The translations under genes and the position numbers were made by a program. From the NCBI GenBank assembly GCA_947625125.1, contig CANQNF010000020.1, forward strand, positions 1 to 51,861: DNA of 51,861 nt, written 5' to 3'. Shown here piece after piece: positions 39,001-47,051 of this stretch. The notes beneath the pieces were generated by a model. That model was not told the origin of the DNA, searched no databases, and saw only the letters and a program-made list of their open reading frames with translations. Positions within the stretch are counted from its first letter, which is position 1, and each line of letters starts with the position of its first letter. This stretch comes from an uncultured Clostridia bacterium (GTDB lineage: Bacteria; Bacillota; Clostridia; Oscillospirales; Ruminococcaceae).

Positions 39001-42000
39001 TCTTGGTTTCGCCGTTGCCGGTGACTTCAAGAGTATAGCCGTCGATATCTGCGTTCTGCTCGGTTACGGTGTACTCGCCGGGGACGAGGTTGTCAAGCTT
39101 CTTCTCGCCGTTGCCCGTGATGGTGACGGTCTTGCTGTAATTCGTACCGGTGACGGTGAATGTAAAGGTCTTGTTAGCGGCTTCTTCTCCGCCGCCCACA
39201 ACAGACTTGACTATCTTGAGCGAGCCGAGTTTCTGAGTGTACTCATTGGTGATGTCAAACTCTGCCACCTGGTCGGCGGTTACCGTCTTGGTTTCGCCGT
39301 TGCCGGTAACTTCAAGAGTATAGCCATCGATATCTGCGTTCTGCTCGGTGATTTTGTACTCGCCGGGGACGAGGTCGTTGAGCGTCTCTTCGCCCGTGCC
39401 GATGATGGTGACGGTATTGCTGTAATTCGGGCCGGTGACGGTGAATGTAAAGGTCTTGTTAGCGGCTTCATCTCCGCCGCCTACAACAGACTTGGCTATC
39501 TTGAGCGAGCCGGGCTTCTGGGTGTAGGTGTTGGTGACATTCACTTCGGTGACTTGGTCGGCAACCACGGTGACAGGCTTGTCAATGCCGGTGACAGTAA
39601 GCGTGTAGCCCTCGACTTCTGCGCCGGTCTCGGTGATTTTGTACTCGCCGGGAACGAGGTTGTCAAGCTTCGTCTCGCCGTTGCCTTTGATGGTGACAGT
39701 CTTGCTGTAATTCGTACCGGTAACGGTGAATGTAAAGGTCTTGTTAGCGGCTTCATCTCCGCCGCCCTCAACAGACTTGACTATCTTGAGCGAGCCGAGC
39801 TTGTGATAGGTGTTGGTGATGGTAGCATTTGCTACTTTTTCAGCAGTTACAGTAGCAGTAGTATTGCCGCTGACTTCAAGAGTATAGCCGTCGATATCTG
39901 CGTTCTGCTCGGTGATTTTGTACTCGCCGGGGACAAGGTCGTTGAGCGTCTCTTCGCCCTCACCATTGATGGTGACGGTCTTGCTGAATTCGTCCGGGCC
40001 GGTGACGGTGAATGTAAAGGTCTTGTTAGCGGCTTCTTCTCCGCCGCCCACAACAGACTTGACTATCTTAAGCGAGCCGAGTTTCTGAGTGTAGGTGTTG
40101 GTGATGTAAAACTCTGCCACCTGGTCGGCGGTTACCGTCTTGGTTTCGCCGTTGCCGGTAACTTCAAGAGTATAGCCCTCGATATCTGCGTTCTGCTCGG
40201 TGATTTTGTACTCGCCGGGGACAAGATTTTCAAGTTCTGCATAGCCGTTGCCCGTGATGGTGACGGTATTGCTGTAATTCGGGCCGGTAACTGTGAATGT
40301 GAATGTCTTGTCACTTGCAGCGTCGACTGCGCCGGCAAGCTTCTTAGTAATCTTGAGCGAACCGAGTTTCTGGGTATAGGTGTTGACAATTGTTACGTTT
40401 GCTACTTCTTCAGCAGAGACCGTAGCCTTGCCCTCGCCGGTAACGGCAAGAGTGTAGCCGGTTATCTGAGCAGAGGCCTTATCCTCGGTTACAGTGTAAT
40501 CGCCGGGAACGAGGTTATCAAGCGTTACGGTGCCGGCGCCGGTGACGGTGACGGTCTCATTGTAGCCGTCCGGTCCGGTGACGGTGAATGTGAATGTCTT
40601 GTCACTTGCAGCGTCGACTTCGCCGGAAAGGGTCTTGACTATCCTGAGCGAACCGGGTTTCTGGGTGTAGGTGTTGGTGATGTCAAACTCTGCCACCTGG
40701 TCGGCGGTTACCGTCTTGGTTTCGCCGTTGCCGGTAACTTCAAGAGTATAGCCGTCGATATCCGCGTTCTGCTCGGTTACGGTGTACTCGCCGGGAACGA
40801 GATTTTCAAGTTCTGCATAACCGTTGCCCGTGATGGTGACGGTATTGCTGAATTCGTCCGGGCCGGTGACGGTGAATGTAAACGTCTTGTTAGCGGCTTC
40901 ATCTCCGCCGCCTACAACAGACTTGACTATCTTGAGCGAGCCGGGCTTCTGAGTGTAAGTGTTGACAATTGTTACATTTGCCACATCCTCAGCAGAGACC
41001 GTAGCCTTGCCCTCGCCGGTAACAGCAAGAGTGTAGCCGTTTATCTGAGCAGAGGTCTTATTCTCGGTTACGGTGTACTCGCCGGGAACGAGATTTTCAA
41101 GTTCTGCATAGCCATTGCCCGTGATGGTGACGGTCTTGCTATAATTCGTACCGGTGACGGTGAATGTAAAGGTCTTGTTAGCGGCTTCTTCTCCGCCGCC
41201 GACAACAGACTTGACTATCTTGAGCGAGCCGAGCTTCTGGGTGTAGGTGTTGACAATTGTTACATTCGCTACATCCTCAGCAGAGACCGTAGCCTTGCCC
41301 TCTCCGTCAACGGTAAGAGTGTAGCCGCTTATCTGAGCAGAAGTCTTATCCTCGGTTACGGTGTAATCGCCGGGGACAAGATTTTCAAGTTCTGCATAGC
41401 CATTGCCTGTGATGGTGACAGTCTTGCTGAATTCGTCCGGACCGGTAACGGTGAATGTAAATGTCTTGTTAGCGGCTTCTTCTCCGCCGCCCTCAACAGA
41501 CTTGACTATCTTGAGCGAACCGGGCTTCTGGGTGTAGGTGTTGGTGACATTCACTTCGGTGACCTGGTCAGCAGCCACGGTGACAGGGTCATCAATGCCG
41601 GTGACAGTAAGCGTGTAGCCCTCGACTTCCGCGCCGGTCTCGGTGATGGTGTATGTTCCGGGCACGAGGTCTTTAACTTCAACGGTCTTGCCGGGCTCGA
41701 CGGTTACGTTTTTGGTAACGCCCTCGCCTGTGATTGTGAAACTGAATGTCTTGCCCTTTGCAGCGTCAACTTCGCCCTTAAGGGTCTTAGTAATCTTGAG
41801 CGAACCGGGCTTCTGAGTGTAGGTGTTGACAATTGTTACATTTGCCACATCCTCAGCAGAGACCGTAGCCTTGCCCTCGCCGGTAACGGCAAGAGTGTAG
41901 CCGTTTATCTGAGCAGAAGTCTTATCCTCGGTTACGGTGTATTCGCCGGGGACAAGGTTTTCAAGTACCTCTTCGCCCTCACCGATGATGGTGACAGTCT

Positions 42001-45000
42001 CATTGTAGCCGTCCGGACCGGTGACGGTGAATGTGAATGTCTTGTTAGCGGCTTCATCTCCTCCGCCTACAACAGACTTGACTATCTTGAGCGAGCCAAG
42101 CTTGTGGTAGGTGTTGGTGATGGTAGCATTTACTACTTTTTCAGCAGTTACAGTAGCAGTAGTATCCCCGCTGACTTCAAGAGTATATCCGTCAATGTTC
42201 GCATCCTGCTCAGTTATGGTGTATTCGCCGGGGACAAGGTCGTTGAGCGTCTCTTCGCCCTCACCTATGATGGTGACGGTCTCATTGTAGCCGTCCGGGC
42301 CGGTGACGGTGAATGTAAATGTCTTATTTTCAATATCCTCATTCTTATCGCCGGCAAGCTTCTTGGTGATCTTGAGCGAGCCAAGTTTCTGAGTGTACTT
42401 ATTGGTAATGTCAAACTCTGCCATCTTGTCGACGGTGACAGTCTCAGTCGTGCCGCTGCCGGTAACTTTAAGAGTATATCCGTCGATGTTCGCATCCTGC
42501 TCGGTGACGGTGTACTCGCCAATTGCAAGATTATTAAGCGTTAAAGTGTTCTCGCCGGTGATGGTAACGGTATTTTCATAGCCGTCCGGGCCGGTGACGG
42601 TAAATTTGAATTCCTTTGTATCAGCTCCCGGGGCGTTGCCCTTAAGCGTCTTGGTGATACTGAGCGAGCCGGTTTTTACGGTGTTTGTGGCAGTGACGGT
42701 GACAGTATTAGTCTCATCATCGAGAGTTTCCTCATCGATAGTGCCCACACTATTAGTGCTAAGCGACGATTCATACTTGTCATTGTCGGCCTCGGTAACG
42801 GTATATTTCACGCCGATGGGCAGGCCGGCAGCGGTCTTGTGCTCGCCGTTTCTGAGATCAAATGTCGCTTCGCCGTCTTTGAATTCCATATCGCCGAAAG
42901 TGCCGTTAAGAGGCTTATCAAGCGTTACGGTGAAGCTGAACTTTTCTGTGGTCTCATAGTTTTCAACACCGTTCTCGTTTTCGATAACGGTCTTCTTTTC
43001 GACTTTCAGGTCGCCGGTACCGAGAGTGTTATTAAAGGAGGCGATGAAGCCCTTGTCGGCAGTGATGGTGCCGCCGTTATGTGTGGCATTTGTGACGGTA
43101 TCTGCAGGCAGTGTTTCGTCGTTCTTATATAGGCGAATCTCCCTGACGGTGAGATACCTGTTTACATTGAACATGCTCTCGATGTCGGGGTCTCCTATAG
43201 CTTCCGCGATAACGTCGGCTTCGACTCTCCATACGGTGTTGTCGAGCGTGTATTCATACTGATTGTCGGGTTCGCCCTCGGCAGGCTGATACTCGACTTC
43301 TCTGACTTCAAAAGTATATGTCAGATAATTGTCAGAGTAGCCGCTTGCGCCGACCTGAAGCTTATTATCCGGGTCGGTAAACTGAATGGACTTAAATCTT
43401 CCCTCAGCGGCGCCGACAACAGTTACGGAGTCTTTGTATGCTTCAAAAGGCACATCGCCTATAACTTCATCGTTTGCGGTTTTCTTTGATACAACGCTTA
43501 CGAGCTCAAGGTTGAATGTAAATTTATCGGTTATGTCAAGATTATCTGCGCCGGTTATCGACTTTTTAACGGGAATCGAGAAGTATGTAGGAACATACCC
43601 GTCGGGAGTTTCGCCGAAGAAGAGCATACCGTTGTTAAGGATACCGCCGCCGTGAGTAGCGGACTGGTTATTCTGCACATAAATTTTTGCGCGAGACTCT
43701 GCAAGCTGTCTGTCCGCGTAGGTCGGGTCTGCGGTCAAGCCGGAAACAGCGGCTGAAACTCTCGTTTCGCCGGGGCCGAACGTAACTTCCTCGGAATCGA
43801 TGGTTCCTACCCATCTTTCGCTTCCGCCGCCGAGCATGGTGTCGGAAATGATACTCTTAAGGTTGCAGTAGTAGTCCTGATAATAAGCGCCGGGCCTCAT
43901 GAAAGTAGTATCGTCATAGGCCGGAGAGTCGTCCTTGGTAGATTCGGCAACGTGTGCTAATCCCAAGGCGCTATTGTCGTAAATGGCGGCGCCGTCGGTG
44001 CTCATGACATAGTTGTGCGCAGTCGGGCAGCCGGTAAGACCGCCGCCTAAGCCTTTGCTGGAGTTGTCGGTGATAAGCACGTCATACATCGTCGCTTTGC
44101 CGTCTTCGGAGACGAATATACCGCCGCCGCCCCAGTCGGTGTCGCTGGTCGTTTGGTTATAGCTGATATGGATGTACTTTCCGGGATCGGCTTTGAATTC
44201 CGCTTCGACGAACCAACCGATTCTTATGCCGCCGCCCTCGATCTTATTAGCGACGTTGCCGGTAACGGTACCGCCGGACATTTTGAATATGTAATCACAG
44301 GGCGCGCCGTGATCATGCCAATTAGCATTGACGAAGATACCGCCGCCGGCGCCCGCAGTGTTGTTGGAAACGGTACCGCCGGACATGGTCATGTTGCCCA
44401 AGACATAGATACCGCCGCCGCCTATTTTGCCCCAGTCTTCGTTGGCGTCTCTGAGGGACTTGTTATTGTCAACGGTACCGCCGTTCATGATAAACGTACC
44501 GCCGCCGTCAACACAGATAGCGCCGCCGTTTCCGGGAGTGGTGTTTTCTTTCAGCGTGCCGCCGTTTAATGTGACAACAACGCCGGAACCGTTGGCATAG
44601 ACTACGCCGTCGGTACTGTTGACAAATTCGCCTCCGTTTATAGTAAGGCTGCTGGCGGGGCTGTCAATCCACTGGCCTTTGATGCCGTCGTAGTAGCCGC
44701 TGCCGTCGACCCTTATAGTGCGGTCGTTTTTGAGATTCTGGTCGAGCGTGCCATCTTTGGCGCTCGAGTCATTGATGGTGAGGGTTGCGCCGTTCCGGAC
44801 GGTGAACATAGTCAGGTCGCCGTCGTTTACCCGCGTTTTTTCCATCACATTCTTAATGGTATGACCGTTAAGGTCGATGGTGACGTCGTGGGTGACGATG
44901 TACCCTCCCGTGAGGTCAATATCCTCGGTCAGCGTATAGCTGTAGTTGGCAAGCTCGCCGCCCTCAGACGGAAGCTTGTCGGGATCCATCAAGGCGCTGA

Positions 45001-45070
45001 GGCTTACCGAACTCAGCGTCATGCAGGCGGCAAGAACCACCGCAAGAAGTTTTCCAAGCTTGATTCTCAC
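36083..45070 (-). CDS. Giant repeat-rich cell-wall surface protein with NPATG sorting signal
   Basis: The start is GTG at 45070, 8-9 nt after AAAGGAGG. The product is 2995 residues. A signal peptide (about 1-27) leads to a beta-helix-like region (about 45-400) with many GG-I/V-x-N-NG rungs (TMSGGTVSNNTAGAGGGIF). A linker and a first prealbumin-like/Cna-B-type domain follow near 685, then about 14 nearly identical domains of about 95 residues (800-2137) of the GSLKIVKSVVGGG...NTYTQKP type (DUF5979/SpaA-like), then seven divergent ones. The end is DMNPATGD (about 2953-2960), a hydrophobic segment and RKRKKD. This suggests an adhesin or stalk protein anchored by a sortase. Ligand unknown. It is a single gene with its own promoter and a leader of about 100 nt. 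Confidence 0.93.
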   Translation of the reverse strand: MRIKLGKLLAVVLAACMTLSSVSLSALMDPDKLPSEGGELANYSYTLTEDIDLTGGYIVTHDVTIDLNGHTIKNVMEKTRVNDGDLTMFTVRNGATLTINDSSAKDGTLDQNLKNDRTIRVDGSGYYDGIKGQWIDSPASSLTINGGEFVNSTDGVVYANGSGVVVTLNGGTLKENTTPGNGGAICVDGGGTFIMNGGTVDNNKSLRDANEDWGKIGGGGIYVLGNMTMSGGTVSNNTAGAGGGIFVNANWHDHGAPCDYIFKMSGGTVTGNVANKIEGGGIRIGWFVEAEFKADPGKYIHISYNQTTSDTDWGGGGIFVSEDGKATMYDVLITDNSSKGLGGGLTGCPTAHNYVMSTDGAAIYDNSALGLAHVAESTKDDSPAYDDTTFMRPGAYYQDYYCNLKSIISDTMLGGGSERWVGTIDSEEVTFGPGETRVSAAVSGLTADPTYADRQLAESRAKIYVQNNQSATHGGGILNNGMLFFGETPDGYVPTYFSIPVKKSITGADNLDITDKFTFNLELVSVVSKKTANDEVIGDVPFEAYKDSVTVVGAAEGRFKSIQFTDPDNKLQVGASGYSDNYLTYTFEVREVEYQPAEGEPDNQYEYTLDNTVWRVEADVIAEAIGDPDIESMFNVNRYLTVREIRLYKNDETLPADTVTNATHNGGTITADKGFIASFNNTLGTGDLKVEKKTVIENENGVENYETTEKFSFTVTLDKPLNGTFGDMEFKDGEATFDLRNGEHKTAAGLPIGVKYTVTEADNDKYESSLSTNSVGTIDEETLDDETNTVTVTATNTVKTGSLSITKTLKGNAPGADTKEFKFTVTGPDGYENTVTITGENTLTLNNLAIGEYTVTEQDANIDGYTLKVTGSGTTETVTVDKMAEFDITNKYTQKLGSLKITKKLAGDKNEDIENKTFTFTVTGPDGYNETVTIIGEGEETLNDLVPGEYTITEQDANIDGYTLEVSGDTTATVTAEKVVNATITNTYHKLGSLKIVKSVVGGGDEAANKTFTFTVTGPDGYNETVTIIGEGEEVLENLVPGEYTVTEDKTSAQINGYTLAVTGEGKATVSAEDVANVTIVNTYTQKPGSLKITKTLKGEVDAAKGKTFSFTITGEGVTKNVTVEPGKTVEVKDLVPGTYTITETGAEVEGYTLTVTGIDDPVTVAADQVTEVNVTNTYTQKPGSLKIVKSVEGGGEEAANKTFTFTVTGPDEFSKTVTITGNGYAELENLVPGDYTVTEDKTSAQISGYTLTVDGEGKATVSAEDVANVTIVNTYTQKLGSLKIVKSVVGGGEEAANKTFTFTVTGTNYSKTVTITGNGYAELENLVPGEYTVTENKTSAQINGYTLAVTGEGKATVSAEDVANVTIVNTYTQKPGSLKIVKSVVGGGDEAANKTFTFTVTGPDEFSNTVTITGNGYAELENLVPGEYTVTEQNADIDGYTLEVTGNGETKTVTADQVAEFDITNTYTQKPGSLRIVKTLSGEVDAASDKTFTFTVTGPDGYNETVTVTGAGTVTLDNLVPGDYTVTEDKASAQITGYTLAVTGEGKATVSAEEVANVTIVNTYTQKLGSLKITKKLAGAVDAASDKTFTFTVTGPNYSNTVTITGNGYAELENLVPGEYKITEQNADIEGYTLEVTGNGETKTVTADQVAEFYITNTYTQKLGSLKIVKSVVGGGEEAANKTFTFTVTGPDEFSKTVTINGEGEETLNDLVPGEYKITEQNADIDGYTLEVSGNTTATVTAEKVANATITNTYHKLGSLKIVKSVEGGGDEAANKTFTFTVTGTNYSKTVTIKGNGETKLDNLVPGEYKITETGAEVEGYTLTVTGIDKPVTVVADQVTEVNVTNTYTQKPGSLKIAKSVVGGGDEAANKTFTFTVTGPNYSNTVTIIGTGEETLNDLVPGEYKITEQNADIDGYTLEVTGNGETKTVTADQVAEFDITNEYTQKLGSLKIVKSVVGGGEEAANKTFTFTVTGTNYSKTVTITGNGEKKLDNLVPGEYTVTEQNADIDGYTLEVTGNGETKTVTADQVAEFDITNTYTQKLGSLKIVKSVVGGGDDAAGKTFTFTVTGPNYSKTVTIIGTGEAVLENLVPGTYTVTEDTASAEVEGYTLTVTGDNSTATIAADGNAEVTITNNYTRKVGDLSVTKTLAGPVTDEDMAGSYNITVTLTNADGSVYDGNYTLSGADYEYSVPISLVFTGFTSDSKNKTIQISGLPVGTRYTVTEAAVDETFNVSYTAVTGDGVVTADSVSGSISEALSMATVTNTKKETERFALNVTKTVEGAVPAEPFKFNVTFYIKTAEGITAPAGAVLGADGAGNITYAFEIPANTTVSFTGVPKGTYYEITEAPAEGYTLINQSLTSGTLLGNAEATFVNKENVRGSLSIVKELIGEGNALNAYNVNVTLTYPDERGVVSEVVTLTPGMPKIYEDLPVGTAFEVSETAESADGYNVSVSINGGGYVPGAAATGTVTETAPVVSVAVRNEKEAPKESSLTVIKTVRGDNIDPTRAFNFTVTLTDTTINGVYGEMEFVNGVASFALAGGQSRSADKLPEGIGYTVKELDENLDGYTTEYPANATGILSSDSSAIVEVINTTSTLPGSLSVTKQVTGNGAEMGRTFMFTVMLNDPTITGQYGDMYFNGGVATIYLAHGMRATATGLPAGVGYNVIENDYGDYIPQAINPTGVIPDNGSAEVVYINHRDEQLGSLSVSKTVEGEGYDPEQEFTFTVTINDPTVNGQYGDMFFSGGVATLTLKAGQTATATNLPADTGYTVTEAPVENYTSAATGDVGIIPAGNGAYAQFVNTYEAPKVGGFSLMKIVSGTAADPNRYFTFQVILSDATINGVYGDLAFADGFSTVFLRHGDIVYCDNLPEGTGYTVIELDADDYEVSCNAPAGTIVSGETGEIIFENHKDVPPPPPEIPENEENPHGDDLNAGVGGDRDRHGDDMNAGVGMDDMNPATGDFMSESFMNGMAMLSAIVAAIAAFGAAVLIRKRKKD
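38655..42672 (-). repeat. Tandem array of about 14 units of about 287 bp inside the giant gene
   Basis: Each unit encodes one beta-sandwich domain. Units are mosaics: the first half (GGGDEAANK, GGGEEAANK or GEVDAASDK types) and second half (EDKTSAQINGYTL or EQNADIDGYTLEV types) are combined in different ways, which points to recombination between units. A spurious 996-codon frame runs on the plus strand over it. Confidence 0.85.
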
Positions 45071-45176
45071 TCTGATTTCCTCCTTTGTTCGTTTATTGTG
45101 TCATATTTTTCCTGAATTAGCTAATAATGTATATGCTCGCAGAGTATCCTCCGCGGGAGTCAATGCTCCTGCTTAA

Positions 45177-45205
45177 ATTATACTATAAATTTAATTTCTT
45201 GTCAA
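45177..45205 (-). promoter_or_regulatory. Promoter of the giant surface-protein gene
   Basis: Minus-strand TTGACA (45205-45200), 17-nt spacer, TATAAT (45182-45177), leaving a leader of about 100 nt. Confidence 0.75.
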
Positions 45206-45301
45206 CGCCTTATATAGTATTTTTTAAAATTTTTTTCACAACATTCAGTTTTATTTATGCAGTTTAACGGATTAGGACTTTTATGTAGTAAAGCAAAAAA
45301 C

Positions 45302-45334
45302 AAAAAACCCGGCGTAGCGTTGCCGCCGCGCCGG
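45302..45334 (-). terminator. Terminator after the zinc-ribbon gene
   Basis: On the minus strand CCGGCG...CGCCGGG is followed by TTTTTTG, 15 nt past the stop. Confidence 0.8.
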
Positions 45335-45349
45335 ATCTTCGCAGGAAAA

Positions 45350-45619
45350 TTATTTTTCCTCTTTCATCTTGGCAAAGCATTCGCTGCAATAGACCGGGCG
45401 GTCGTCATGCGGCTGGAAAGGAACTCTTGCCTCCTTGCCGCAGGCGGCGCAGGTGGCGGTAAAGAACTGCTTTCCTTCCTCTTTTTTCTTTTTGCGGCAG
45501 TCTCGGCACATCTTAGGCTCGTTCTCAAAGCCTTTTTCGGCATAGAATTCCTGCTCTCCGGCGGTAAAAACGAACTCTTTGCCGCAGCTGCGGCATACTA
45601 AGGTTTTGTCCTCGAACAT
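45350..45619 (-). CDS. Small zinc-ribbon protein
   Basis: The 89 residues contain four CxxC knuckles: CRSC, CRDC, CAAC and CSEC, enough for two zinc sites. The N-terminal half (LVCRSCGKEFVFTAGEQEFY) is the probable-zinc-ribbon domain common in Firmicutes, and the second half repeats the theme (ATCAACGKEARVPFQP). It is likely a cytoplasmic nucleic-acid or protein-binding factor; the role is unknown. GAGGGA lies before the ATG, and an intrinsic terminator follows. Confidence 0.82.
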   Translation of the reverse strand: MFEDKTLVCRSCGKEFVFTAGEQEFYAEKGFENEPKMCRDCRKKKKEEGKQFFTATCAACGKEARVPFQPHDDRPVYCSECFAKMKEEK

Positions 45620-45730
45620 GGTTAGTCCCTCACTTTATTTATTTTACCAAGTCGTCAATCACCGACCTGTTAGAAAACCTATCGGTAAAAGGTCAAGTTT
45701 GGTATTTTTGTATAAAAACCCATCGGGCTT

Positions 45731-46285
45731 TTATCGGAATTTACGGCGAAGCTTCCGCCTCACCCGTGACAGCGCGTTGTCCACTGCCTTTCTGTCGACG
45801 CCGAGCCTGCGGGCAATTTCTCCGTAGGGCTCGCCCAAGAGATAGAGATTTAAAACATCCTTTTCAAGCTCGGAAAAGGAGCTTTCGACTTCTTTAAATA
45901 TCTCGCCGATGTATACCCGGTCGAGGACTATCTTCTCGGGGCTTGCGCCGCCGTCGGGCTCGCTGTTTTGCGAATAATCCTCGTTGCCGACGATTTTTCG
46001 CTGTATCTTAAGGGCGCTTAAGATTCTTCGGTTGGCGCAGACCATGGCGTAGGTGGCGAAGCTTGCGCCGCCGTCGGGCAAGTAGCTTCTCACGGCCGCC
46101 ATCAAGCCTAAAATACCCTCCGAAACGAGGTCATCGCGGTCGGCGGGGGAATTCTGGTATATGGCCGCCATCCTCTTGACATACGGCAGATAGCGAGAGA
46201 TAAGCTCGCTGTAGGCTTCTTCGTTGATAGGGGCGAGCTTAAGAAGCTCTTCATCGGCAGCGTCCATGAATTTCGACGGTATCAT
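45731..46285 (-). CDS. Sigma-70 family RNA polymerase sigma factor
   Basis: This short sigma factor has regions 2 and 4 only. Region 2 is visible as YLPYVKRMAAIY, DRDDLVSEGILGLMAAVRSY and ASFATYAMVCANRRILSAL; region 4 as FSELEKDVLNLYLLGEPYGEIARRLGVDRKAVDNALSRVRRKL. It resembles the SigH/late sporulation-type group, although the exact class is uncertain. Starts at 46309, 46300 and 46285 are all in frame. AGGTGAG just before 46285 favours MIPSKF as the start, giving 184 residues, but this is not certain. Confidence 0.85.
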   Translation of the reverse strand: MIPSKFMDAADEELLKLAPINEEAYSELISRYLPYVKRMAAIYQNSPADRDDLVSEGILGLMAAVRSYLPDGGASFATYAMVCANRRILSALKIQRKIVGNEDYSQNSEPDGGASPEKIVLDRVYIGEIFKEVESSFSELEKDVLNLYLLGEPYGEIARRLGVDRKAVDNALSRVRRKLRRKFR

Positions 46286-46511
46286 AAGCTCACCTGCCAT
46301 TCCTGCCATTAAATAATAGCATTATTCGGGCTGTTTGTCAAGTGAAAAATGTATTTTTTAACAGTTTTCGTCGAACCATACAAATTTAACCATGTTCTGT
46401 GCAATAATTAGACAGTTTCCGCTTTAAATCGGTGATACAAAAGGCGTATAGCGCGCAGTTTCGGGCTTTGCAGGGCTAAAGCGGGAAGATGTTAAGGAGG
46501 AGACGAAAACG

Positions 46512-46600
46512 CTCCCCTCCCTCGGGGGAGGGGCCGGGGGTGGGGGTTCTAAAAATAGCATGAGCCACGCAGTGGCGAATACCTTGTCACGTCGGCCATT
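46512..46600 (+). repeat. Composite G-rich repeat, half copy
   Basis: CCCCTCCCTCGGGGGAGGGG, a G-quadruplex motif at 46524-46546 (G5-A-G4-CC-G5-T-G5), TTCTAAAAATAGCATGAGC, a CCAC-GCA-GTGG insert, and GCGAATACCTTGTC. A second G-rich block is at 46723-46748. No gene is seen from 46310 to 47051. Confidence 0.65.
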
Positions 46601-46748
46601 GTAAGCCGCAAGTTCCGAGTCAGAGCTTTGAGGGGGGCGTGGGGGACGGTAGTCCCCCCCGCAGCTTCTTTTTTGATTCTTTTTTCTTCTCGGAAGAAAA
46701 AAGAAGAGCCCCCTCTCCCTCTGGGGGGAGGGGGTTGGGGGTGGAGGG

Positions 46749-46852
46749 CAAGTCAAAGGACAGAGGGCAGATTGTCAGAGGGCAGAAAAGTGCGGCAAAG
46801 AGATTGTACGGGAAATCCCCATCGAAATCCGCAAGGATTCGATGGGGATTTT
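46749..46852 (+). repeat. 104-bp repeat, left copy of an inverted pair
   Basis: CAAAGGACAGAGGGCAGATT, TGCGGCAAAGAGATTGTACG, then AAATCCCCATC...GATGGGGATTT hairpin. The reverse complement is at 51680-51783 with scattered changes. An AGCATGAGCGTAGCGAAT tail follows at 46857. Confidence 0.75.
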
Positions 46853-46968
46853 AAATAGCATGAGCGTAGCGAATCCCTTTTCCCGGGCAGAGGCGCTTAT
46901 CGCCTCGCCCTTACCCGCGCATATGCCCTCGCCTTTTAAAATATTCCCCCAAAAATCCCCTTACCCCC

Positions 46969-46997
46969 TTGAAATTTTCCTCGGGATAGTGCATAAT
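46969..46997 (+). promoter_or_regulatory. Promoter of the GH3 gene
   Basis: TTGAAA (46969-46974), 17-nt spacer, CATAAT (46992-46997), 55 nt before the start. Confidence 0.5.
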
Positions 46998-47051
46998 ATA
47001 TCCGACGGCTCCGACGGCGGATGCCGAATTTTCCCGAAAGGGGTTATAGCC

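Noticed and set aside
39554-42544. 996-codon open frame on the plus strand inside the giant surface-protein gene
   Set aside because: It is the antisense of the repeat array. Its periodic sequence simply mirrors the 287-bp repeats, and the minus strand has signal peptide, RBS, promoter and sorting signal.
38655-42672. Regular repeats considered as a CRISPR array
   Set aside because: The units are 287 bp, in frame and protein-coding, with no short repeat/spacer pattern.
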